From assembly GCA_009705435.1 (NCBI GenBank), contig WLTJ01000141.1:1-5184 (forward strand): a DNA stretch of 5,184 bases. Reading direction: 5' to 3'. A program made the translations under genes and the position numbers. Of the stretch, positions 1 to 5,184 are shown in pieces. The notes under the pieces are model-generated. The model had not been told where the DNA came from and did no database searches. It worked only from the letters and a program-made list of their open reading frames with translations. Position 1 is the stretch's first letter, and each line of letters opens with the position of its first letter. Source of the stretch: Actinomycetota bacterium. Lineage in GTDB: Bacteria > Actinomycetota > Acidimicrobiia > Acidimicrobiales > Ilumatobacteraceae.

Positions 1-695
1 CACTTGGCGATCTCGGCAATATCTTTCTTCCACTGCGCAAATATTTCCTCGCGCTGTGAGGCGTATGGTCCAACACCAACTGGCGTTCCGAAGTGATCAA
101 GAACCATTGTCGTTCCGGGGGTAGCGCGGGCAAGTTCCAAGAATTCATGGTTCTGGTGGTGGTAGTGCCACGAATCGTAGGTGAATCCGCGTTCGCCAAG
201 GCGGGCCACTCCACGGCGAAAAGAAGGATCAAGGTAGAGATTTTCTGGACAGGTCCCGGGAATCATCATCGCTTCTGGGTGTGAAGCCCGTGCTAATGCA
301 TCGCGCACTCCACGAAAGAGCCCGCGGCTGGCGGCGAGATGAGCATCAATCAATTCGTCACGATCATCGCGCCGCAAATCAATCGAACTAATGATGCCAG
401 CGATGAGCGGGTTTGGATCGCTGAATGCTTGGTCAGCGATGTAGGTCGTTTCGCCCAGTGAGCGCAAGTGCTCGGGCGCATCACGGTTATAAGCAGATCC
501 ACACTCCATAAAAATTGTCTTAACAATGTTGTGACCGGCATCAGCATCACGATGTAAATCATCGCGGGTGTAGGGGAGTCCTTGACCCTGCGGCCACATG
601 TGGTGATGGGGATCAAGTATCGGTAAATCGGGCTCAATGATGTCTTCAACGACTTGATCGAGCCATTCCTGCGTGCCTGGAGTCGGATGTGTCAT
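1..695 (-). CDS. COG3618/PF04909-type TIM-barrel amidohydrolase or lactonase, 3' end cut off
   Basis: The frame is open from ATG at 695 to the window edge, giving 231 residues with no stop, so only the N-terminal two thirds or so is present (relatives are usually about 300-350 residues). Seen: a DPHHHMW motif at residues 28-34, the N-terminal metal-binding HxH region at the end of strand 1; FRGVRDAL at 127-134; DSWHYHHQNH at 174-183; and VLDHFGTPVG at 198-207, whose His201 corresponds to the conserved His of the family's (D/N)HxG motif. This pattern is typical of the COG3618 branch of PF04909, which includes sugar-lactone hydrolases, but most members have no known substrate. No signal peptide is seen, so it is probably cytosolic. 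The gene follows the beta-propeller gene by 39 bases on the same strand, suggesting an operon, although it may also have its own start signal (702-707). The family call is firm; the substrate is unknown. The missing C-terminus should hold the last catalytic Asp. Confidence 0.9.
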   Translation of the reverse strand, partial: MTHPTPGTQEWLDQVVEDIIEPDLPILDPHHHMWPQGQGLPYTRDDLHRDADAGHNIVKTIFMECGSAYNRDAPEHLRSLGETTYIADQAFSDPNPLIAGIISSIDLRRDDRDELIDAHLAASRGLFRGVRDALARASHPEAMMIPGTCPENLYLDPSFRRGVARLGERGFTYDSWHYHHQNHEFLELARATPGTTMVLDHFGTPVGVGPYASQREEIFAQWKKDIAEIAK

Positions 696-701
696 GGGGC
701 G

Positions 702-707
702 ATTATG
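702..707 (-). promoter_or_regulatory. possible -10 element (CATAAT) for a leaderless start of the amidohydrolase
   Basis: Read on the minus strand, CATAAT lies exactly six bases before ATG at 695. This is where a -10 hexamer would sit if transcription began at the A of the start codon. No purine-rich ribosome-binding site precedes this ATG (the spacer is CGCCCC), which favours leaderless initiation. No clear -35 box is seen. It matches TATAAT in five of six positions. Only a suggestion. Confidence 0.35.
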
Positions 708-708
708 T

Positions 709-730
709 CACGGCTACGAATGGAGTCGTG
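709..730 (-). other. short imperfect hairpin between the two leftward genes
   Basis: CACGACT at one side and AGCCGTG at the other can pair over seven positions with one mismatch on the minus-strand RNA, around an eight-base loop. It begins a few bases after the TGA of the beta-propeller gene (735-737). No U-tract follows, so it is not a standard intrinsic terminator. It could be chance or a weak mRNA-stability element. Confidence 0.2.
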
Positions 731-734
731 CGAA

Positions 735-1988
735 TCAGCGAACAGAGATTCGCGTAATGGTGGACATACTGCACCAATAAATATCGCCCTTGGGTCCAAT
801 AGCAGGGAAAACTGCAGACTGAATCGGACTTGTTGTTGAAACACGGGCCACCTCGTGGCCAGTCGTGATATCCAAGATCACAACTTGTTCACAACCCAGG
901 TCGGGTCGATGATCGGCAGTGACGATTTGTCCTGCTTCTGGCGACAACAACATGTGACAGGCGTGATTTTGTTGGCGACTCCAACGAGGTGTGACCGAAT
1001 CTTCGTCGTAGTCAAAACCACTGATCACTCCATTGCCACTGTCGAAGCCCACAACGATCTGTCGTTGGGTATCAACGACTGGCGGATTGGCGATGATGCC
1101 GTCAGGTAATCCACATATTTCGGTCAATGTGACTTGAGCAGTTTTCTTGTTCACGCGCACAAGGTGCAGTGGCGCTGAGGAAATGCCGACGCCACGAAAA
1201 CTCCCCATGAATAGTTGTGTGCCTTCGCCATTGTCCAAGAACCAAGCGTCCTCATCAGTGATCACCGCATCCCACCCAAAAGTTTGACCTTCAAGTGTTC
1301 GATAGCGAGCGTTGAATGTTGTGTCAACGATCAATGTTTCATTGCGCCAGAACACGCGTATCAGCGAATAATCGCCGACAACATAAATATCATTTCCGTC
1401 AGCGGAAAGACGAGCGATCGAAGGTTCGGCAAGTTCAAGTCGCGCAACAATACGTAAATCTTGCGGATCAAGAATCAGTAACTCGGTTGGTTCCATGGGA
1501 GTCCCATTTGGCTGACCAGGTAACGCTCCCGAGAAGTCCTTTGTTGCCAAGTGTCCGCTGGGCAGAATCACGAAACTGTTGTACGGGCGCAGACGAGGCA
1601 ACTCAACAGACACGATGACCTGCAGATCTGCTGACAAGCGATGAGCGTGGTTGCCGAACACGACATACAGCGAACCATTGGCATGCGCCGCCAGCCCACC
1701 GGGCCACAATGGTCCACCAGCCAATTGCTCGGACTGGGCGATGACCTCAAGCGTGATTGGATCAATTTTTTCAACCCATGAGATGGCCGCTGGTCCGGGC
1801 ATGATCCGTTGCAGGAAAAGTTCGTCATTCGGTCCGACGATGGCCATGGTGAGAGCGGGGGCATCGCGTGACGTGACATCGAGTTGGCTATCGGCAGAAA
1901 TTGTCGGGATGACGGCGTTTCTCGCCCTTTGAAGGCGCCTCGGACCCCCATCTTCGCCAGCCCACGAACTTTTCCAATATTCACTCAT
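735..1988 (-). CDS. predicted beta-propeller protein of unknown function
   Basis: This is a complete gene of 417 residues. I do not recognise a named family. The protein shows about seven or eight spaced repeats of a small loop followed by a hydrophobic strand, as in beta-propellers: GPNDELFLQ (52-60), ANGSLYVVFG (103-112), PSGHLATKD (143-151), SADGNDIYVVGD (195-206), DEDAWFLDNG (245-254), DTQRQIVVGFD (306-316), PEAGQIVTAD (350-359) and GPKGDIYWCS (398-407). Between some of these lie segments such as LLILDPQDLRIVARLEL (170-186) and VVILDITTGHEVARV (369-383), typical of YVTN/SMP-30-like blades. There is no signal peptide or membrane segment, so it is probably cytosolic. A TTG lies two codons upstream (1994), but ATG at 1988 is preferred because AGGG lies seven bases before it. 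It is probably co-transcribed with the downstream amidohydrolase. It might be a ligand-binding partner or a propeller lactonase, but no catalytic residues can be assigned. Confidence 0.82.
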   Translation of the reverse strand: MSEYWKSSWAGEDGGPRRLQRARNAVIPTISADSQLDVTSRDAPALTMAIVGPNDELFLQRIMPGPAAISWVEKIDPITLEVIAQSEQLAGGPLWPGGLAAHANGSLYVVFGNHAHRLSADLQVIVSVELPRLRPYNSFVILPSGHLATKDFSGALPGQPNGTPMEPTELLILDPQDLRIVARLELAEPSIARLSADGNDIYVVGDYSLIRVFWRNETLIVDTTFNARYRTLEGQTFGWDAVITDEDAWFLDNGEGTQLFMGSFRGVGISSAPLHLVRVNKKTAQVTLTEICGLPDGIIANPPVVDTQRQIVVGFDSGNGVISGFDYDEDSVTPRWSRQQNHACHMLLSPEAGQIVTADHRPDLGCEQVVILDITTGHEVARVSTTSPIQSAVFPAIGPKGDIYWCSMSTITRISVR

Positions 1989-1994
1989 GCACAA

Positions 1995-2000
1995 ACCCTA
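1995..2000 (-). promoter_or_regulatory. TAGGGT: possible -10 element or ribosome-binding site of the beta-propeller gene
   Basis: On the minus strand TAGGGT sits exactly six bases before ATG at 1988. It fits the actinobacterial TANNNT -10 consensus at the position needed for a leaderless transcript. The same bases contain AGGG, which could instead act as a Shine-Dalgarno core seven bases before ATG, so the two readings compete. No TTGACA-like box is seen 17-18 bases upstream; that stretch is G-rich (GGGGGA). Confidence 0.4.
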
Positions 2001-2054
2001 GATCAAATGGCGAAGAATCCCCCGTGGGACAGATGTTGGGGTGCCTTTTGGGTT

Positions 2055-2060
2055 TAGGTT
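2055..2060 (+). promoter_or_regulatory. TAGGTT: possible -10 element for a leaderless start of the desaturase gene
   Basis: TAGGTT lies exactly six bases before the GTG at 2067, the spacing expected when transcription starts on the start codon itself. It matches TANNNT. It also contains AGG eight bases before GTG, a weak ribosome-binding alternative. No good -35 box at 16-18 base spacing was found. The element lies in the 78-base region shared with the divergent beta-propeller gene. Confidence 0.4.
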
Positions 2061-2066
2061 GTAGTC

Positions 2067-2981
2067 GTGACTGATGAAGAAATTTTGCGAGAACTAGAGC
2101 CCGAGGCCGAACGCCTCCTCAATCGGCATTTAGCGTCCGCAGAAGAGTGGTATCCGCACGAGCAAGTTCCATGGGATCGTGCTGCCCGTTTGGAAACCGA
2201 AGGGTTCATCTATGGTCAAGCGCCTCTGTGCGAGGGTGTGCGATCGGCGTTGTTGGTCAATCTGCTGACCGAGGACAACTTGCCGTGGTACACGCGAACG
2301 ATTTCGAGAATGTTTGGTGGGGACTCGGCGTGGGGTGCATGGGCGCAACGCTGGACGGCTGAAGAAGGTCGCCACGCCATCGTGATGCGCGACTACATCA
2401 CAGTGAGCGGACTTGTTGACCCCAAGGTTTTGGAAGATGGTCGCATGGCTCAGGTCAGTAGTGCGATTGTTCCTGAACCGGATAACCCAGTTGACGGAAT
2501 GTGTTATGTGGCAATGCAAGAATTGGCTACGCGTATTTCGCACCGCAACACCGGCACGATGCTCAATGATCCTGCGGGCTATAACGTGATGATGAAATTA
2601 TCAACAGATGAAAATCGTCACCATTTATTTTATCGCGATCTTGTCAGCAAGTTGATTGAACTGAATCCGTCGGCCGCTATCGAAGCGTTGAAGCGTCAGG
2701 TGATGTCATTTTCTATGCCGGGAACTGGCATTCCTGGATTTGTTGACCATGCTCGGGCAATCGCAAAAGTCGGGATCTACGATTTTTCAATCCATCATGA
2801 AAAAATCATCATGCCTTTGGTCTTTCGCCAATGGGCCATTGACAAAGTTGAAGGTCTTTCATCAGCGGCCGAAGAAGCCCGTGATGCCATGTTCAAATAC
2901 ATTGAGCGAGTGGGCAAAGTCGCTCGTCGTCAGGTTGAACGGCGTGAAGCTGCCGAGGCCTCTGCGATCGCCATTCTCTAG
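2067..2981 (+). CDS. acyl-ACP desaturase (soluble di-iron, DesA type)
   Basis: This is a complete gene of 304 residues. It is predicted to insert a cis double bond into acyl chains carried on acyl carrier protein, using O2 and electrons from an external donor that is not encoded here. All di-iron ligand motifs of the ferritin-like stearoyl-ACP desaturase family are present: TEDNLP (Glu69), EEGRH (Glu100, His103), QELATRISHRN (Glu152) and DENRHH (Glu182, His185). The C-terminal PGTGIPGF (about 219-226) and GIYDFSIHHEKIIMPLVFRQW blocks are also typical of actinobacterial DesA1/DesA2-like proteins. There is no membrane segment, so it acts in the cytosol. Start: GTG at 2067 gives an N-terminus (MTDEEILRELEP) that aligns with family members. 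The C-terminal tail after about residue 285 is charged and Ala-rich. It heads a likely operon with the amidohydrolase 33 bases downstream. The enzyme class is firm; double-bond position and chain length cannot be told. Confidence 0.95.
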   Translation: MTDEEILRELEPEAERLLNRHLASAEEWYPHEQVPWDRAARLETEGFIYGQAPLCEGVRSALLVNLLTEDNLPWYTRTISRMFGGDSAWGAWAQRWTAEEGRHAIVMRDYITVSGLVDPKVLEDGRMAQVSSAIVPEPDNPVDGMCYVAMQELATRISHRNTGTMLNDPAGYNVMMKLSTDENRHHLFYRDLVSKLIELNPSAAIEALKRQVMSFSMPGTGIPGFVDHARAIAKVGIYDFSIHHEKIIMPLVFRQWAIDKVEGLSSAAEEARDAMFKYIERVGKVARRQVERREAAEASAIAIL

Positions 2982-3002
2982 GGTCTAGATAATTTTGATA
3001 TA

Positions 3003-3010
3003 GGGGGGGG
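3003..3010 (+). promoter_or_regulatory. eight-G tract acting as probable ribosome-binding site
   Basis: A run of eight G, preceded by TA, ends four bases before ATG at 3015. It is the only purine-rich stretch in a position to pair with the 16S anti-Shine-Dalgarno sequence, partly through G-U pairs. It follows an AT-rich stretch (2984-3002) containing GATAAT and GATATA, which might hold an internal promoter. A homopolymer of this length is prone to length change. Confidence 0.5.
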
Positions 3011-3014
3011 ACAT

Positions 3015-4172
3015 ATGAGCGCAACATATGCGGCTAATCGCCGAATCGTTGATGTGGACGCTCATATTCTTGAACCAAAGGGTTGGTTGCGTTCGTATGC
3101 GCCAACCTCAGTACAAGAGCAGATTCCCGAATTGGGTCAGGGTGATCCCAAGTTTGATGAACTCTTAGACGAATCATTTCGTGATTACTCAATGCGGATC
3201 GGTGATGATCGCCTTCAAGATGACCTTGCTCGAGATTTCATGACAATACAGCGCAAGGGCTGGATGTCACTTGGGGGATGGGATATCAACGAACGAACTC
3301 GTGCGCTTGATTTATTGGGATTTGAATGTCAACTGATTTTTCCAACGGGATCATTTGAACAATTAATGTCAACACCTATTTCTGTCCGCCCAGAAGCCGT
3401 GCGGGCAATGAATCGTGGGATCATTGATTTTTGTCAAGACCCACGACTAATGGCAAGCGCATATGTTCCTTTTGAATTTGGTCCAGCGGTCGCCCTTGAA
3501 TTGATCGCCGAAGCGGCGAGAAATGATGTTCGGGGGATATTGATTGATTCCATCCCTGCGGCACAGCAACATTCATTCACTCATCCCGATTTTGATGTTG
3601 TGTGGGCGGGAATTCAGGACTCTGATATAGCGGTGTTCCTGCATGTCGGAGCAGATCAGAATTATCGTCCAGTGCCGCCAGCATTTTTTGACAATGGGCG
3701 AGATATGCGACATTTCCGATCTGATGCACCAGGAGACCCACTCTCGTACATGGCTATTGGATATCCCGCTGAACTCTTCTTGGCCTCGCTGGTCTATGAC
3801 GGAGTGCTGGAGAAATTTCCGAAGTTGCGGATCGGAATAACAGAGTTGGGGGCGACATGGTTGCCCTCATTTCTCCATTTCATTGATACTGGTTTTAAGG
3901 CTTTTAAAAATATCCAAGACCTTTCGCACTTGACAATGAAACCGTCGGACTATCTGCGTCGTCAAGTTGTCGTGAGTCCCTTTGCTGGCGAGGATGTTGG
4001 CTGGGTGATCGAACAAAGTGCTCAGCAAATGGTGGCATTTTCGTCTGATTACCCGCACCACGAAGGTACAGATGATCCGATCCGGCGTTTCGAAGCCAGC
4101 ATGGAGGGCTTGGACCGATCGGTCTTTGACGCCTTTTACTTTGCTAATGGTGCCCGACTTTTGGGCCTTTGA
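3015..4172 (+). CDS. PF04909 amidohydrolase (ACMSD-like metal-dependent TIM-barrel hydrolase)
   Basis: This is a complete gene of 385 residues, a usual length for the actinobacterial members of this family. The N-terminal DVDAHILEP (13-21) is the family's DxH...EP metal site, with Asp15 and His17 in place of the HxH of classic members. VFLHVGAD (207-214) supplies His210. ITELGATWLP (275-284) carries the conserved Glu277 block, and FSSDYPHHEG (342-351) carries the catalytic/metal Asp345. The family includes 2-amino-3-carboxymuconate semialdehyde decarboxylase and related decarboxylases and hydrolases; most actinobacterial members are uncharacterised. No signal peptide or membrane segment is seen, so it is cytosolic. 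ATG at 3015 follows the eight-G tract by four bases and lies 33 bases after the desaturase stop, indicating an operon. A second ATG at 3028 is out of frame. The family is firm; whether the reaction is C-C, C-N or lactone cleavage is open. Confidence 0.93.
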   Translation: MSATYAANRRIVDVDAHILEPKGWLRSYAPTSVQEQIPELGQGDPKFDELLDESFRDYSMRIGDDRLQDDLARDFMTIQRKGWMSLGGWDINERTRALDLLGFECQLIFPTGSFEQLMSTPISVRPEAVRAMNRGIIDFCQDPRLMASAYVPFEFGPAVALELIAEAARNDVRGILIDSIPAAQQHSFTHPDFDVVWAGIQDSDIAVFLHVGADQNYRPVPPAFFDNGRDMRHFRSDAPGDPLSYMAIGYPAELFLASLVYDGVLEKFPKLRIGITELGATWLPSFLHFIDTGFKAFKNIQDLSHLTMKPSDYLRRQVVVSPFAGEDVGWVIEQSAQQMVAFSSDYPHHEGTDDPIRRFEASMEGLDRSVFDAFYFANGARLLGL

Positions 4173-4225
4173 GTTCCGATATCACCCCAGTCGGCAAATA
4201 GAGTGCTCAGTACGAATCTTTCTTT

Positions 4226-4230
4226 GGGGG
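4226..4230 (+). promoter_or_regulatory. G-rich ribosome-binding site of the deacylase-like gene
   Basis: Five G (TTTGGGGGCAAC before the start) end four bases before ATG at 4235. The spacing equals that of the eight-G tract before the preceding gene. It supports the choice of ATG at 4235. The rest of the 62-base gap (4173-4234) shows no convincing terminator or promoter. Confidence 0.45.
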
Positions 4231-4234
4231 CAAC

Positions 4235-5184
4235 ATGAATTATGACCTAATCATCCGCGGTGGCATGGTGGTGGACGGCACTGGCAAAGCGCCAGTTCGT
4301 GCAGATGTTGCCGTGACGGCCGATCGAATCGCAGCAATCGGCAACTTGTCCTCTGACACTGCCACTCGGGAAATTGATGCCACTGGTTTGACGGTGTCAC
4401 CGGGATTCGTTGACCTGCATACCCACCTTGATGCGCAAGTGGGTTGGGATCCGTATATGACATCAAGTTCATGGCACGGAGTCACCACCGTGTTGATGGG
4501 TAACTGTGGCGTCACCTTCGCTCCAGTCATTGAAAAAGATCGTGAGTTTTTAGCGGAGATGATGGAGAGTGTTGAAGACATTCCGCGTCAATCAATTCTT
4601 GATGGTCTTCCATGGGACTGGGAAACATATCCCGAGTATCTGGATTCAGTGCAACGACTTAAGCCAGCGCTTAACGTTGTAGGTCTAGTTGGACACTGCG
4701 CAATTCGTTCGCAGGTCATGGGTGATCGTTCGTTGAGTGATGAAGATCCAACCCCCGAAGAACTTGGTCGCATGGCCGATATTGCTGAAGAGTCTGTTGC
4801 GGGTGGCGCTGTTGGATTTTCCACATCGCGAATTTTGTTGCATACGGTTCCTGACGGACGTTGTGTCCCTGGTACTTACGCAAAGATTGACGAATACAAA
4901 GCAATTGCGGACGGAATGAATCGTGCAGGAGGAGGAATCTTCCAAGCTGTCAATGATTTCGCCACTAAAGCTGAGTACGAATTCAAATTGTTGCGCGAGA
5001 TGGCGCAACACGCAGGGGACGTTTTGTTCTCTGGTGGTGCTGGAGATGGTGATCTGCGTTCAGTCGAGCGTATGAATGCATTTTTCACTCATGTCAATGA
5101 AAACGAGGGTCGCATTTCATCAGCTACGCAAACTCGTCCGGGTGGAACACTGATGGGTCTCAAGCAAACTCCGCCCGTCGCCGG
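4235..5184 (+). CDS. N-acyl-D-amino-acid deacylase-like amidohydrolase (PF07969), 3' end cut off
   Basis: The frame is open from ATG at 4235 to the right edge, giving 316 residues without a stop; this subgroup usually has about 550-590 residues, so roughly the N-terminal half is seen. MNYDLIIRGGMVVDGTG (1-17) and the following strands form the small beta-sandwich domain. SPGFVDLHTHLDAQ (55-68) holds the His62/His64 metal pair. MGNCG (88-92) contains Cys91, matching the metal-bridging Cys of D-aminoacylases. WDWETYPEYLD (127-137), LVGHCAIR (151-158) and GFSTSRILLH (194-203) are further subgroup blocks. Known members remove the acyl group from N-acyl-D-amino acids, with zinc; many actinobacterial relatives are only annotated by similarity, and the real substrate may be another amide or cyclic imide. 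No signal peptide is seen. It lies 62 bases after the PF04909 gene on the same strand, probably in the same operon. The metal ligands expected later in the barrel are outside the window. Confidence 0.93.
   Translation, partial: MNYDLIIRGGMVVDGTGKAPVRADVAVTADRIAAIGNLSSDTATREIDATGLTVSPGFVDLHTHLDAQVGWDPYMTSSSWHGVTTVLMGNCGVTFAPVIEKDREFLAEMMESVEDIPRQSILDGLPWDWETYPEYLDSVQRLKPALNVVGLVGHCAIRSQVMGDRSLSDEDPTPEELGRMADIAEESVAGGAVGFSTSRILLHTVPDGRCVPGTYAKIDEYKAIADGMNRAGGGIFQAVNDFATKAEYEFKLLREMAQHAGDVLFSGGAGDGDLRSVERMNAFFTHVNENEGRISSATQTRPGGTLMGLKQTPPVA

Noticed and set aside
350..649. 99-residue minus-strand frame inside the leftward amidohydrolase
   Set aside because: It overlaps the 695-to-1 reading frame, which has clear family motifs throughout; the alternative frame has no recognisable motif or start context.
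1316..1618. 100-residue plus-strand frame antisense to the beta-propeller gene
   Set aside because: Low-complexity, Arg/Gln-rich composition of a shadow frame; no ribosome-binding site and no family features.
1568..1984. 138-residue minus-strand frame overlapping the N-terminal part of the beta-propeller gene
   Set aside because: It would compete with a frame that encodes regular blade repeats; its translation is rich in Ser, Arg, Cys and Pro as expected for a wrong frame.
1989..1994. TTG start two codons upstream for the beta-propeller protein
   Set aside because: ATG at 1988 has AGGG at seven bases and a TANNNT hexamer at six bases; the TTG would overlap no better signal and adds only two residues.
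2130..2543. 137-residue frame antisense to the desaturase
   Set aside because: The opposite strand encodes a complete DesA-type protein with all iron ligands; the antisense translation shows no motif.
4173..4234. Possible terminator between the PF04909 and PF07969 genes
   Set aside because: Only a four-base stem (CCGA/TCGG) with an eleven-base loop and no U-tract; not a credible terminator.
4240..4581. 113-residue frame antisense to the deacylase-like gene
   Set aside because: Shadow of the PF07969 frame; no independent evidence for expression.

Overview
The window looks like a chromosomal segment of an actinobacterium with moderate GC (about half G+C by eye). The soluble acyl-ACP desaturase is of the type found in mycobacteria and their relatives. 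The two amidohydrolase families seen here are common in actinobacterial catabolic regions. Several start regions are compatible with leaderless transcripts, which are common in this phylum. A member of the Acidimicrobiia (marine or freshwater type) would fit, but this is inference: there is no rRNA or marker gene here.

Layout: two divergent gene groups share a 78-base start region (1989-2066). Leftward runs a cytoplasmic beta-propeller protein of unknown function (735-1988), then, after 39 bases, a COG3618-like TIM-barrel amidohydrolase/lactonase that leaves the window at base 1. Rightward runs a complete DesA-type acyl-ACP desaturase (2067-2981), a PF04909 amidohydrolase (3015-4172) and an N-acyl-D-amino-acid deacylase-like amidohydrolase (4235 to the right edge, truncated). 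The gaps in the rightward group are 33 and 62 bases, so co-transcription is likely. Coding density is very high, and no stretch over 300 bases lacks a gene. I see no RNA gene, mobile element, CRISPR array or convincing intrinsic terminator.

Function: three of the five genes are metal-dependent hydrolases of the amidohydrolase superfamily, from two different branches. They sit beside a fatty-acyl desaturase and a beta-propeller. One reading is a small catabolic or lipid-modifying locus that opens lactone, amide or decarboxylation substrates and works with a modified acyl chain. The substrates cannot be read from the sequence. The most tangible non-coding signal is that three gene starts carry a TANNNT-like hexamer exactly six bases before the start codon, while the two internal genes instead carry G-rich tracts four bases before ATG.
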